From NCBI GenBank assembly GCA_033856535.1, contig JAWVEV010000048.1, forward strand, positions 1 to 29,259: a stretch of DNA of 29,259 bases. The letters are read 5' to 3'. Source of the DNA: JAWVEV01 sp033856535 (GTDB lineage Bacteria > Actinomycetota > Thermoleophilia > Miltoncostaeales > Miltoncostaeaceae). A program made the position numbers and the translations under genes. This document shows, piece after piece, positions 16,177-23,892 of the stretch. The notes beneath the pieces are model-generated. The model saw only the letters and a list, made by a program, of their open reading frames with translations. It was not told the origin of the DNA and made no database searches. Positions within the stretch are counted from its first letter, which is position 1. Each line of letters starts with the position of its first letter.

Positions 16177-19100
16177 GCGTCCTCCACCGTCTCGGCGGCC
16201 AGGAGGGGGTCCCACAGGCGGTGCGCGTAGAAGCCGAAGCGGGTGTCGTGGTCGGGGTCGAAGAGGCCCCCGCCCTCGCCGGGCTCCGGCGCCGCGGCCA
16301 GGACCTCGTCGAGGGTCCGGATCCCGCCCAGCGCCAGGACGTGCTCCGGGTCCTGGTCCTCGCGCGGGCGGCTCCATTCGGACTCCCAGGCGCCCCGCGC
16401 CGCCCGGACCGCGTCCGCCCCGGTGACGGCCGCCTCGGCGTAGGCGGACGAGGCGTCGCAGAAGAGCGGCAGCGGCTCGCGCATGCCGCGGTCGTGCAGG
16501 TCCACCAAGCGCTCCAGGTGGAGCAGGGCGACCGCGCGGCGGCCCGCGGCGTCCGGCGCCAGCGCCGCGATGCGCGCGACGGTCACCTCCGAGCCGCGGC
16601 GGGCGCCGGCGCGGGCCCGGCCGACCGTGGCGGCGGCGAACGGGCGCTCCGGGTGGGCCGCGGTGAGCGCCAGCAGGCGGACCCAGGCGGTCAGGCGCTG
16701 CCGCGGGCCGACCCGCGAGAACGCCACGGCGCGCACCAGGTCGCCGTGGACGCCGGGAACCGACCCCATGAGCAGGCCGCCGCCCGGCAGCGGCAGGTGC
16801 ACCTCGACCGAGCCCGCCTCGCCGGCGGCCGGCGCCAGCCGCTCCGCCTGGTCGACGAGGCGGTCCACGGCCGGCCCCAGCTCGTCGAGCACCTCCTGGC
16901 CGAGCTGCCCCGGAGGGAGCACGCCGCGCGCGACCTCGGCCGCCGCGCAGGCCACCGGGTCCGTCCCGGCCAGGCGCGCCTCGAGCAGCCGCTGGCCCAC
17001 CGCCCAGCGCTCGAGCGCGTCGAGCGAGATGGGGAGCGCGTCGTCGACCTCCTCCGAGCGGTCGCCCAGGCGCACGCCGAGCCGCTGGCGCAGGAAGGCC
17101 CGCACCGGGTGGCGCACGAACGCGACCAGCCGGTCCAGCTCGAGCGGCTCCAGCCGCGGCGGCGGGAGCCGGCCGGCGATGAAGGGCGCCGCCGGGACGC
17201 GCTCGCCGGCGAGGGCGCGCGCGCCGGCGAGGGCCGCCGCGTCGAAGCTCCAGGGGCGCGCCGGCACCAGCGCGCCGGGCGTGAAGTTGCGTGGGTCCAC
17301 GGCCTGGAGCGGGTGCTGGACCACCACCCGCCGGCGCGCCGGCGCGCCGTCCTCGGTCCGGACGGTGCGGTCGACCGCGTCGAGCAGCTCGCCGATCGGC
17401 ACGGCGGGGGCGCGCTCGGCGTTGGTCCGCTCGTCGCGGCCGGTGTGGACCACGACGAGGCGATCCGTCGCGGCCAGCAGGGCGTCCAGCAGCAGCTGGC
17501 GGTCCTCGCCGCGGGCGTCGCGGTCGCCGACGAAGGGGTCGGCCAGGATCACGTCGTCGCCGTCGCGGGCCGGGATGCGCGGGAAGACGCCGTCGTCGAG
17601 CCCGAGCAGGCAGACGACCCGGTGGGGCACCGAGCGCATCGGCACCAGCGTGCAGACCGTCAGGTGGCCGGTGCGGAAGTTGGCCCGGGTGGGACGGCCG
17701 CGCAGCCGGTCGCTCAGCAGGTCGCGCACCTCGGCGCCGGAGAGCTCGGGCCCGTCGGCGCCGGCGCCGGCCTCGTCGGCCATCTCCTCGAGCATCCGCC
17801 CCAGCTGCGCGCGCTGCCAGGCGTCGCGCTCGGGGGTGAGCGTGAGCCGGTCGGCGGTCGCCGCGAGCGTCGCCGCCCAGCCCCGGACCGTCTGGGGGCG
17901 CGCGAGCTCGGCGAGCGCCTCCTGCAAGCGGGCGACCAGCTCGGCCACGCGGCCGGCCAGGTCGATCGCGCCGCCCTCGACGTCGTCGAGCGGGAGCACC
18001 CCGCCCAGCAGCCGCGCGCCCTGCTCGGTCATCGCGACCCCGAGCAGCACGCGGTCGAGGCCGGCGCGCCAGGTGTGCGTCTCCAGGACGTCGAGCTTGA
18101 ACGGGGCCCGGTGCGCGGCGTCGAAGCCCCAGCGGATGCCGGTCGCCGCGACCCATTCCTCCATCCGGGCCAGGTCGTCGTCGTCCAGGCCGAAGCGCCG
18201 GCGCACCGGCTCGCGCGCGGCCAGGTCGAGCGTCTCGGCGGCGGTCAGCCGGGCCGGCGCCAGCTCGAGCAGCCGCGCCACCACCGCCAGCAGCGGGTTG
18301 GTCTGGCGCAGCGAGCGGTCGGCCAGGCGCACGCGGAGGTCCGGCGGCCGGCTCCCTCCGCCGCCCCCGCCGTCCTCGTCCTCCTCGTCGACCGCGCCGA
18401 AGGCCGCGTGGATCAGCGGCGCGAAGGCCTCGATGTCGGGGCACATCACGATCACGTCGCGCGCCTCGAGGGTCGGGTCCTCGGCGAGCATGTGGAGGAT
18501 CGCGTCGCGCAGCACCTCCACCTGGCGCGAGCGCCCGTGGCAGGCGTGGACCTGGAGGCTGCGGTCGCCGGGGTCGAGGGCGGGCCGGAGCTCGGGCTCG
18601 CCCGGCAGCGGCGCCCCTGGCGGCGGGCGGTCGGCGCGCACATCGGCCTGCAGCCGGCGCAGCAGCGTCGTCGCCGGCTCCTCGAGCGGGCGATGGAGGT
18701 CGCGAGCCGCCCCGCCGGCCCGCGCCACCAGCTGCATCTCCCGCGCGTCGCGGCCCCACGAGGCCAGCAGGGGGTTGCGCGGCAGGTCGGCCGTCGGGTC
18801 CTCCCGCCGGCGGCGCGGCGCGGGCCCGGGGCCGAGGAGGCCCTCGACCCTCCGCCAGAGCTCGGGCGAGGGATGGAGCAGGAGCAGGTGCACCTCGCGC
18901 CCGGCCGCCAGCGCGTCGAGCACGTCGAGGTAGCTGGCCGGCAGGCGCGTGAGGCCGAAGAGCGCCAGGCGCCCCGGCAGATCGGCGACCCCCGGCTCGG
19001 CCCGCAGGCGCGCGCAGGCCCGCTCGAGCCGCTCCGCCGGGCTGTCGACGGCCAGCCGCGCGCGGAGGCGGCGCCAGAGCTCGGCCTGCCAGCGCGCGTC

Positions 19101-19631
19101 GCCGGGCAACGGCCGGGCCCCGGCGTCGACGTCCTCGCCGGCCGCCCAGGATCGGAGCATCTCCGGCCGGTGGACCGCGTAGCGGTCGAAGAGGTCGGCC
19201 GCGTGGCGGACGCTGGCGAAGCGCCGCGCGCGCCGGGCGGGGTCCGGGTCGGGGCCGGCGCCGCCCAGGTGGGCGGCGAGCGCGGCGAGCCAGGACTCGC
19301 CCAGGCAGCCGTCGACGATCTCGAGCAGCGGCCAGACCGCCCGCTCGGGCAGCCACGGGTCCCGGTCGCGGTCGATGCCGCTCGCCGCCGCCACCGCCCC
19401 GCCCACCAGGCGGCCGGGGAAGGGGAAGCGCACGTTGGCGCACACGCCGTCGCCGCGTCCCGCGCCGGCGCCGAGGCGCGCCGCGAGGCGCTGGGAGAGC
19501 CAGCGCTCGACGCCGCGGGTCGGCACCGCGACCACCTCCGGCGCCAGCGGGTCGGCCGGCGGCTCCAGCAGCAGGTCGCCGAGCGCGGCCGCGAGGCCGT
19601 CCGCGCGCTCGGCGCGGTGGATCGTCAGCAC
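16173..19631 (-). CDS. recC: RecC subunit of RecBCD
   Basis: The 1152-residue product is the scaffold subunit that in known complexes recognises the Chi sequence. It begins LTIHRAERADGLAAAL and has the RecC-typical PTRGVERWLSQRLA near residue 38, FPFPGRLV, the block around ARDVIVMCPDIEAFAPLI, a NFRTGHLTVCTLVPMRSVP-type stretch, and VCLLGLDDGVFPR. It has a helicase-like fold but no Walker motifs, as expected. The start is GTG at 19631, 16 bases after the J-domain gene, with GAAGGG upstream. Order recC, recB, recD with overlapping junctions indicates one operon. Confidence 0.94.
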   Translation of the reverse strand: MLTIHRAERADGLAAALGDLLLEPPADPLAPEVVAVPTRGVERWLSQRLAARLGAGAGRGDGVCANVRFPFPGRLVGGAVAAASGIDRDRDPWLPERAVWPLLEIVDGCLGESWLAALAAHLGGAGPDPDPARRARRFASVRHAADLFDRYAVHRPEMLRSWAAGEDVDAGARPLPGDARWQAELWRRLRARLAVDSPAERLERACARLRAEPGVADLPGRLALFGLTRLPASYLDVLDALAAGREVHLLLLHPSPELWRRVEGLLGPGPAPRRRREDPTADLPRNPLLASWGRDAREMQLVARAGGAARDLHRPLEEPATTLLRRLQADVRADRPPPGAPLPGEPELRPALDPGDRSLQVHACHGRSRQVEVLRDAILHMLAEDPTLEARDVIVMCPDIEAFAPLIHAAFGAVDEEDEDGGGGGGSRPPDLRVRLADRSLRQTNPLLAVVARLLELAPARLTAAETLDLAAREPVRRRFGLDDDDLARMEEWVAATGIRWGFDAAHRAPFKLDVLETHTWRAGLDRVLLGVAMTEQGARLLGGVLPLDDVEGGAIDLAGRVAELVARLQEALAELARPQTVRGWAATLAATADRLTLTPERDAWQRAQLGRMLEEMADEAGAGADGPELSGAEVRDLLSDRLRGRPTRANFRTGHLTVCTLVPMRSVPHRVVCLLGLDDGVFPRIPARDGDDVILADPFVGDRDARGEDRQLLLDALLAATDRLVVVHTGRDERTNAERAPAVPIGELLDAVDRTVRTEDGAPARRRVVVQHPLQAVDPRNFTPGALVPARPWSFDAAALAGARALAGERVPAAPFIAGRLPPPRLEPLELDRLVAFVRHPVRAFLRQRLGVRLGDRSEEVDDALPISLDALERWAVGQRLLEARLAGTDPVACAAAEVARGVLPPGQLGQEVLDELGPAVDRLVDQAERLAPAAGEAGSVEVHLPLPGGGLLMGSVPGVHGDLVRAVAFSRVGPRQRLTAWVRLLALTAAHPERPFAAATVGRARAGARRGSEVTVARIAALAPDAAGRRAVALLHLERLVDLHDRGMREPLPLFCDASSAYAEAAVTGADAVRAARGAWESEWSRPREDQDPEHVLALGGIRTLDEVLAAAPEPGEGGGLFDPDHDTRFGFYAHRLWDPLLAAETVEDA

Positions 19632-19647
19632 GCCCGGGCCGGTCCCT

Positions 19648-20259
19648 TCAGGCGACCTTCCAGATCACGTCGGTGCCCTCGTGGTGGACGACCGCGTAGA
19701 CCGGGTTGCCGCGCCGGGGGTGGAAGACCAGGGAGAAGAGCTCGCCCTCGGACATCGCGAGCTCCTTGGGCAGGCGGCGGAAGCTGATCGCCTTGCGCTC
19801 GCCGGCGTCGGAGCCGAACACCGCGGCGTACTTCAGGCCCAGCCAGCGCCGCTCGAGCCAGGGGCGCACGATCAAGCGCGCCCGCACCATGGCGCGGAAG
19901 CTCTCGCCGCAGGCGCCGCAGCGCAGGTCGACGATCATCTTCGGGGTGAAGGGCGCCTGCGAGAGGGTGGCGCAACTCGGGCAGGGCAGCGACGGCCGGC
20001 GCCCGTTGGCGACGGCGGGACGCGGCGCCGACCGGGTGCGGTCGTAGCGAGCGCGGGAGGTGGCGTCGCCGAGCACCTGCCAGGCGGCGTTGGTGCGCTT
20101 GGTGATCTCCTCGGCGCGCTCGCGGTGCACGTCGTCCCGGAACTTGTCCGGGTGGTATGCGAGCAGCTTGAAGCGCCAGGCCTGTTGGATCTCCTCCGCG
20201 GTGGCGCCCGGTGAGACGTCCAGGGCGCCGTAGTGATCCTGCTGCTCGTCGACGGACAC
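19648..20259 (-). CDS. J-domain protein with zinc ribbon
   Basis: A 203-residue protein. The N-terminal J domain contains YGALDVSPGATAEEIQQAW and the essential HPD in AYHPDKF, which would stimulate the ATPase of an Hsp70 (DnaK). A zinc-ribbon-like segment follows: CPSC at about residue 92 and CGAC about 20 residues later. The C-terminal 90 residues (for example LFSLVFHPRRGNPVYAVVHH) are not from a DnaJ family I recognise. It lacks the G/F region and peptide-binding domains of full DnaJ, so it is a specialised co-chaperone. Start: GTG at 20259. The gene ends 16 bases before recC, so co-transcription with recCBD is likely, though a functional link is only inferred. Confidence 0.88.
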   Translation of the reverse strand: MSVDEQQDHYGALDVSPGATAEEIQQAWRFKLLAYHPDKFRDDVHRERAEEITKRTNAAWQVLGDATSRARYDRTRSAPRPAVANGRRPSLPCPSCATLSQAPFTPKMIVDLRCGACGESFRAMVRARLIVRPWLERRWLGLKYAAVFGSDAGERKAISFRRLPKELAMSEGELFSLVFHPRRGNPVYAVVHHEGTDVIWKVA

Positions 20260-20293
20260 GCCGCAGAGGATGACGCGTCACGCGGGGCGCTGT

Positions 20294-20319
20294 CGCCCCC
20301 GGCCCGAAGGCCGAGGGCG
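20294..20319 (-). terminator. Stem-loop with UUCG tetraloop
   Basis: On the minus strand an 11-base-pair stem closes a TTCG loop. One pair is G-U in minus-strand RNA but would be a C-A mismatch in plus-strand RNA, so the hairpin serves minus-strand transcripts. It lies between the 54-residue gene and the J-domain gene. There is no T tract, which is common for actinobacterial terminators. Confidence 0.6.
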
Positions 20320-20359
20320 CGCGCACTCGATCCGCCCGGCGCCCGGCCGGGCGAGGGAC

Positions 20360-20524
20360 CTACTTCTTGGCCTCGACCCGATCGGCCTTGCGGGTCTCCG
20401 GGGTCGGGCCGTCGCTGGTGTCGTGCTCCTGCGCGGGCTCGCCCGACTCGCGGCGGATGCGCGGGGTCGGACCCTCGGTCAGGTCTTCCTCGGGCTTGGC
20501 GCGGCGGTCAGGATCGTCAGCCAT
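20360..20524 (-). CDS. Short charged protein with two GPTP repeats, function unknown
   Basis: A 54-residue protein beginning MADDPDRRAKPEEDL and ending DRVEAKK. Two related units, EGPTPRIRRES and DGPTPETRKAD, lie 21 residues apart. It is rich in Asp, Glu, Arg and Lys, has no hydrophobic core, and is probably disordered. The evidence that it is real is a strong ribosome binding site (GAAGGAG, seven bases before the ATG at 20524), good codon third-position GC, and a stem-loop after the stop. I do not recognise a family. Confidence 0.72.
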   Translation of the reverse strand: MADDPDRRAKPEEDLTEGPTPRIRRESGEPAQEHDTSDGPTPETRKADRVEAKK

Positions 20525-20608
20525 GTCCTTGCTCCTTCGGTTGGTCAGGCCGAAGGCTTCCCGTCGGAACGGACAGGAAACCTCGTACCGAACCCTCGCG
20601 CCGGAGGG

Positions 20609-20896
20609 TCAGCGCGCCGGGGCGGCGACCGACGGCGGCCGGTCGGCGGTGCGCATCGGCCCGTCCGAGGCGATCCCCCACGCGATCGCGCCGCCGGCGC
20701 TCAGGGCGACGGCGACGGCCGCGAGCAGGGCGAAGGTCCGGCGCTCGGCGCGGCGCTCGGCGGCGAGCCGCGCGCGCCAGCCGGGCGAGCCCGGGCCGAG
20801 CCAGGCCTCGGCGCGCAGCGCCGCCCGGCGGTGGGCGCGCCGGCGGACGGCGGGCGGGGCGAGGACGGAGAGGGGGCGGTGCGGAGGGGGCGTCAC
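20609..20896 (-). CDS. Small single-pass membrane protein, function unknown
   Basis: A 95-residue protein. The first 50 residues are basic and rich in Arg and Ala. One hydrophobic helix follows at about residues 55-75 (FALLAAVAVALSAGGAIAW), and then a short Pro-rich tail. The arrangement suggests an anchored protein with a cytoplasmic N-terminal arm. GTG at 20896 has GGAG nine bases upstream. Codon third positions are almost all G or C in this frame, while the overlapping frames on both strands read as low-complexity Pro/Arg. No family recognised. Confidence 0.65.
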   Translation of the reverse strand: MTPPPHRPLSVLAPPAVRRRAHRRAALRAEAWLGPGSPGWRARLAAERRAERRTFALLAAVAVALSAGGAIAWGIASDGPMRTADRPPSVAAPAR

Positions 20897-21052
20897 GGCG
20901 TGCTCCGGTGCGGTGGGCCGGCGCCGGCGGGGCGCCGTCTCCCGACGTATCGGCGGCGCGCCCGGGCGGCTGAGCGCCGCGGTCCGCCGCTCGCTCCGCC
21001 CGTCGAAACGCGCGGCTGGAAGCGCTCTTTGGAGGTTTCGGACGGCGAGTCA

Positions 21053-21082
21053 TTGCGTGACCTCGCTCGGAGCGGGTAGGAC
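21053..21082 (+). promoter_or_regulatory. Candidate promoter for the 72-residue exported protein
   Basis: TTGCGT (21053-21058) and TAGGAC (21077-21082) are separated by 18 bases. They lie about 90 bases before the ATG at 21174. The rest of the 277-base gap between 20897 and 21173 holds nothing else I can name. Confidence 0.4.
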
Positions 21083-21173
21083 GGGTGGAGACCGGAGCGT
21101 CGTGGTCCGCCGACGTCCTCGCGGTCTGGTATCTCCTATGCCGCTTTGCCATCGACTGAGGGGGAGCTCGGAG

Positions 21174-21392
21174 ATGAATCGATCGAAGCGCCGACTTGTG
21201 CAGTTCGGCACCGTCGTCCTCGCCGCGGGCGCGATGGGCGTCTGGGGCGCGGCTGGCGCGACCTCGAACAACTACGACCCGGCGACGGACACCTGCGTTC
21301 CCGAGGTCCCGGGCGGCAACCTGGGGAAGGCCCTCGAGGACGTCGAGTGCCTGCTGCAGGAGGCGGGGTACCGGCTCAACCCGCCCGGCTGA
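21174..21392 (+). CDS. Small exported protein, function unknown
   Basis: A 72-residue precursor. It starts with basic MNRSKRR, then a hydrophobic core, then GAAGATS, so a signal peptidase cut around residue 28 is likely. The mature part would be about 43 residues, acidic, with exactly two cysteines (DTCVPEVPGG and VECLLQ) that could form a disulfide, and it ends in NPPG. I do not recognise a family. The ATG at 21174 was chosen over an in-frame ATG at 21138 because GGGGGAG (21160-21166) lies seven bases before it. A strong stem-loop follows the gene. Confidence 0.75.
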   Translation: MNRSKRRLVQFGTVVLAAGAMGVWGAAGATSNNYDPATDTCVPEVPGGNLGKALEDVECLLQEAGYRLNPPG

Positions 21393-21420
21393 TCTCCGGC
21401 TCGGCCCTCATCGGCTGAGC

Positions 21421-21432
21421 TCACCGCGGTGA
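21421..21432. repeat. 12-base perfect palindrome
   Basis: TCACCGCGGTGA reads the same on both strands. It sits between the stop of the 72-residue gene and the stem-loop at 21438. It could be part of the terminator region or a binding site for a dimeric protein. Confidence 0.5.
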
Positions 21433-21437
21433 AACGT

Positions 21438-21472
21438 GCGGCCACGGGATGGCGGCTCCGTCCCGTGGCCGC
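21438..21472. terminator. Strong stem-loop after the 72-residue gene
   Basis: GCGGCCACGGGA (21438-21449) and TCCCGTGGCCGC (21461-21472) are perfect 12-base inverted repeats. Two further G-C pairs can form inside the 11-base loop. No T tract follows. It probably ends transcription of the small exported protein. Confidence 0.7.
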
Positions 21473-21771
21473 GGCCGTCCCCGGCGCGAGCTCTCGGCGT
21501 GGACCCCGAGCGACTCGGCCACCACGCCGTCGTTCTGTCGTTGGTCGCGATGAGGGTCGGCAAGGTGGGTCTCCGGTCGGTGTCGAGGCGCGATCCTCCC
21601 CCTCGCGCGAGCCCACGACGGCCCGGTGGTGTCCGAGCCGACCGGACGTGAACGTCCTCACGTCGCCGGCCCGATCGTCCGCGTCTCGCTTGTCGCGACG
21701 GCCGTCCATCGAGGAAGCTCCCTGGTGCGGGTCCCGGCCCGGGCCCCGTTGTCAGCCCCGGAGGCAAGAGG
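21473..21771. other. Intergenic stretch without a supported gene
   Basis: About 300 bases with no convincing coding pattern. Short open frames exist on both strands but have poor codon bias and no ribosome binding sites. A minor inverted repeat GACGTGA/TCACGTC lies at 21645-21664. The ribosome binding site of the next gene (GGAGG, 21760-21764) is at its right end. A promoter for the SRPBCC gene should be here, but I could not pick one. Confidence 0.5.
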
Positions 21772-22209
21772 ATGATCACCCACAGCGTCGAGATCTCACG
21801 TCCGCCCAAGGAGGTCTTCGACTACATCGACCAGCTCGCCCGCCACACCGAGTGGCAGGCGAACCTCGTCGACGTGAAGGTGCAGGGCGATGGGACGACG
21901 GGCGTCGGCACCCGCGCCACCGAGACCCGGAAGGGCCCCGGCGGAGGCACCTACACCTTCGAGATCACCGAGTACGACCCGCCGTGGCGGGTGGCGTTCA
22001 AGGGCCTCGACGGCGCGATTCGCCCCACCGGCAAGGTCAGGATCCTGCCGCTCGACGGACTCACCCGCTCGCGCGTCATGCTCGAGCTCGAGCTCGAGGC
22101 CTTCACCGGGATGGGCAAGTTCATGCTGCCGTTCGCCCGCTGGGGCGCCCAGAAGCAGATCCCGAAGGACCACGCGAAGCTGAAGGAGCTGCTCGAGGCC
22201 GGCTCCTAG
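21772..22209 (+). CDS. SRPBCC (START/polyketide-cyclase-like) protein
   Basis: A 145-residue protein with the helix-grip fold pattern: strand THSVEISRPPKEVFDYI, a helix with the W residue (HTEWQANL), then alternating strands (GVGTRATETR, TYTFEITEYDPPWRVAF) and a long C-terminal helix. Family members bind hydrophobic ligands, and some are cyclases or membrane-associated stress proteins. The ligand is not inferable. ATG at 21772 follows GGAGG with seven bases spacing. A perfect stem-loop lies after the stop. No enzyme partner is adjacent. Confidence 0.85.
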   Translation: MITHSVEISRPPKEVFDYIDQLARHTEWQANLVDVKVQGDGTTGVGTRATETRKGPGGGTYTFEITEYDPPWRVAFKGLDGAIRPTGKVRILPLDGLTRSRVMLELELEAFTGMGKFMLPFARWGAQKQIPKDHAKLKELLEAGS

Positions 22210-22223
22210 GCGGCTCTTCGTGC

Positions 22224-22256
22224 CGAGGGAGGCGACGCGGGACGCCGCCTCCCTCG
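22224..22256 (+). terminator. Stem-loop after the SRPBCC gene
   Basis: CGAGGGAGGCG (22224-22234) and CGCCTCCCTCG (22246-22256) are perfect 11-base inverted repeats around an 11-base loop. They start 14 bases after the stop codon. A short pyrimidine run follows, with no true T tract. Confidence 0.75.
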
Positions 22257-22344
22257 CTCCTCCACGCAGGGACCGGCCGGGCGACGAAGTAGCCTTGTCA
22301 CGATCCGGCTCCGCACGATGCGATGGTCCACGCGCCGACCCGGA

Positions 22345-22374
22345 TTGACCAACCAGCGCGTGTGGGCAAATGCT
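22345..22374 (+). promoter_or_regulatory. Candidate promoter for the exported anchor-P-like protein
   Basis: TTGACC (22345-22350) and AATGCT (22369-22374) are 18 bases apart. They lie about 60 bases before the ATG at 22436. The -35 is a good match; the -10 is only moderate. Confidence 0.45.
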
Positions 22375-22435
22375 GGCTCACAGCCGCAGTGGCGGGGAGG
22401 CGCTGGCCGGCCCATTCGGAGATCGGAGGAGGGAA

Positions 22436-23689
22436 ATGAGCACCAAAGCTCTACTGAGGGTGATGATCATGGCCGCCGTGGCCATGGTGGCGGCCACCCT
22501 GGCCGCACCGGCAATGGCGGCGCCCGGCGACGCGTTCACGTGTCGCGCCTCGGCGGCTCAGATCCAGCTGCTGGGCGGCTCCCTGACGGAGCCGGTGGTC
22601 GCCAACGCTGCGGGTGATCCGTGCCGCAGCCAGGACGCGAGCAACGGCAACCCGAACCTGGCGGGTACCGCCACCGTCGGGGCGCTTCAGGCGCAGACCG
22701 CCGCAACGGACGACAGCGCCGCGGCATCCGCGCGTGCCGCGGACCTCGTGGTCACGGTGGGCGGCATCAAGATCGGCGTCGAGGGCATCAACTCGCAGGC
22801 CGCGTACTCCTGCGCGACGGGCGTGCCGGTCGGCAGCTCGTCGTCCACCGTGGCGCACCTCAACGTGCTCGGCATCGAAATCGACATCCCGGACCCGAGC
22901 AAGCCGATCACGATCGACCTCAGCCCGGTCCTCGCCATCCACCTCAACAAGCGGACGGTGACCGGGTCGCGCATCGTCCAGCAGGCGGTGGTGATCGAGT
23001 CGAAGCTGCTGAACACGAAGGTCGTCCTCGCGGAGTCCATTGTGGACAGCAAGGGTGTTTGCCCGGCGGGCGCCGGCACTCCCACCACCCCGCAGTCCAC
23101 CGGGGGCCAGACGATCTTCCTGCCCTCGCCTTACGTGGCCGGCCTGAGCACCGGCGGCATCGTCCCCGGCTCCTGCGTCAGCGAGCCCAAGACGATCCGG
23201 GTGCGCGGCCGGGGCATCAAGCAGGTCCAGTTCAACCTGGACGGGAAGCGCGTCAAGACGGTCAACAACAGCCAGGACTCCAGCTTCACCCTCGATCCCG
23301 ACAAGTTGTCCGTCGGCAGCCACCGGCTGAAGGCCGTCGTGATCTACCAGCGGAAGATCGTCAAGAACAAGACGCTCAGCATGACCTTCCGTCGCTGCGC
23401 GCCGAGCGGCGTCGACGTCCCCCTGACCTCCAACTTCGGCAAGTGCGTGGTGGTCAAGGTCACCGCCTCGCAGGCGGGCAAGGTGTTCGTCGGCATCTAC
23501 AGCGGTAAGCAGAGCCGCCGGGCCTTCGGTCAGAAGCTCCTGACCTTCACCGGCCCGGGCACCAAGTCGCTCTGCATGCCGGTCCCCAACCGCGCCAAGA
23601 ACTTCGACCCGCGCACGACGCGCGCGTTCGCGACGGCGGTGGTGAGGATCAACGGCAAGATCGTCACCAAGAAGATCCAGCTGGCGTAG
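22436..23689 (+). CDS. Exported protein resembling choice-of-anchor P family, with C-terminal Ig-like region
   Basis: A 417-residue secreted protein. The signal peptide (MSTKALLRVMIMAAV..., cut after AMA near residue 29) is followed by a beta-rich region at about residues 90-205. It includes STVAHLNVLGIEIDIP and VVLAESIVDSKGVC, a pattern I associate with choice-of-anchor P proteins of Actinobacteria. An Ig-like segment with conserved IKQVQFNLDGKRVKTV and SVGSHRLKAVV follows at about 250-325. A second beta domain ends the protein with the basic NGKIVTKKIQLA. There is no transmembrane or LPXTG anchor. Scattered cysteines suggest disulfides. The ATG at 22436 is preceded by a long GGAGGAGGG. The family call is moderate and the function is unknown, probably cell-surface or extracellular. 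Confidence 0.82.
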   Translation: MSTKALLRVMIMAAVAMVAATLAAPAMAAPGDAFTCRASAAQIQLLGGSLTEPVVANAAGDPCRSQDASNGNPNLAGTATVGALQAQTAATDDSAAASARAADLVVTVGGIKIGVEGINSQAAYSCATGVPVGSSSSTVAHLNVLGIEIDIPDPSKPITIDLSPVLAIHLNKRTVTGSRIVQQAVVIESKLLNTKVVLAESIVDSKGVCPAGAGTPTTPQSTGGQTIFLPSPYVAGLSTGGIVPGSCVSEPKTIRVRGRGIKQVQFNLDGKRVKTVNNSQDSSFTLDPDKLSVGSHRLKAVVIYQRKIVKNKTLSMTFRRCAPSGVDVPLTSNFGKCVVVKVTASQAGKVFVGIYSGKQSRRAFGQKLLTFTGPGTKSLCMPVPNRAKNFDPRTTRAFATAVVRINGKIVTKKIQLA

Positions 23690-23742
23690 CCCTCGCCTCT
23701 GCCGGCCGCCCGCCGCACGCCGCGGCGGGCGGCGGGCGAGGG
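23690..23742 (+). terminator. Large GC-rich stem-loop after the exported protein gene
   Basis: An inner perfect 12-base inverted repeat, GCCGCCCGCCGC (23705-23716) with GCGGCGGGCGGC (23722-23733), has a five-base loop. Outer arms CCCTCGCC and GGCGAGGG extend the stem. It begins right at the end of the coding region. Confidence 0.7.
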
Positions 23743-23756
23743 GGGTCCGAAACGAC

Positions 23757-23783
23757 GAAAGCCCTGCGATGTGCAGGGCTTTC
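23757..23783. terminator. Bidirectional intrinsic terminator
   Basis: AAAGCCCTGC, loop GATGT, GCAGGGCTTT form a perfect stem of 11 base pairs including the closing G-C. It lies between the plus-strand exported protein gene and the minus-strand tRNA genes. On the minus strand T-rich sequence follows, so it suits the end of the tRNA transcript and may also stop the plus-strand gene. Confidence 0.85.
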
Positions 23784-23795
23784 TCGTGTGACAGG

Positions 23796-23868
23796 TAGCG
23801 CATGCGGGATTTGAACCCGCGTTACCGCCGTGAGAGGGCGGCGTCCTAGGCCCCTAGACGAATGCGCC
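23796..23868 (-). tRNA. tRNA-Glu(CTC)
   Basis: A 73-base cloverleaf. The anticodon stem CCGCC/GGCGG encloses the loop CTCTCAC, which gives anticodon CTC. The D arm GTCTAGGGGCCTAGGAC and the T arm GCGGG-TTCAAAT-CCCGC are typical of tRNA-Glu. The acceptor stem GGCGCAT/ATGCGCT has a G1-U72 wobble as its first pair, which is unusual. CCA is not encoded. It lies 24 bases downstream of tRNA-Gln and shares its promoter. Confidence 0.93.
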
Positions 23869-23892
23869 ACGTGGCCGGCCCGGCGAAGGAAG

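Noticed and set aside
16177..19443. A giant RecB reading frame extending upstream to 19443.
   Set aside because: This part is recC read out of frame. The GTGA junction at 16173-16176 and the helicase start define the real recB N terminus.
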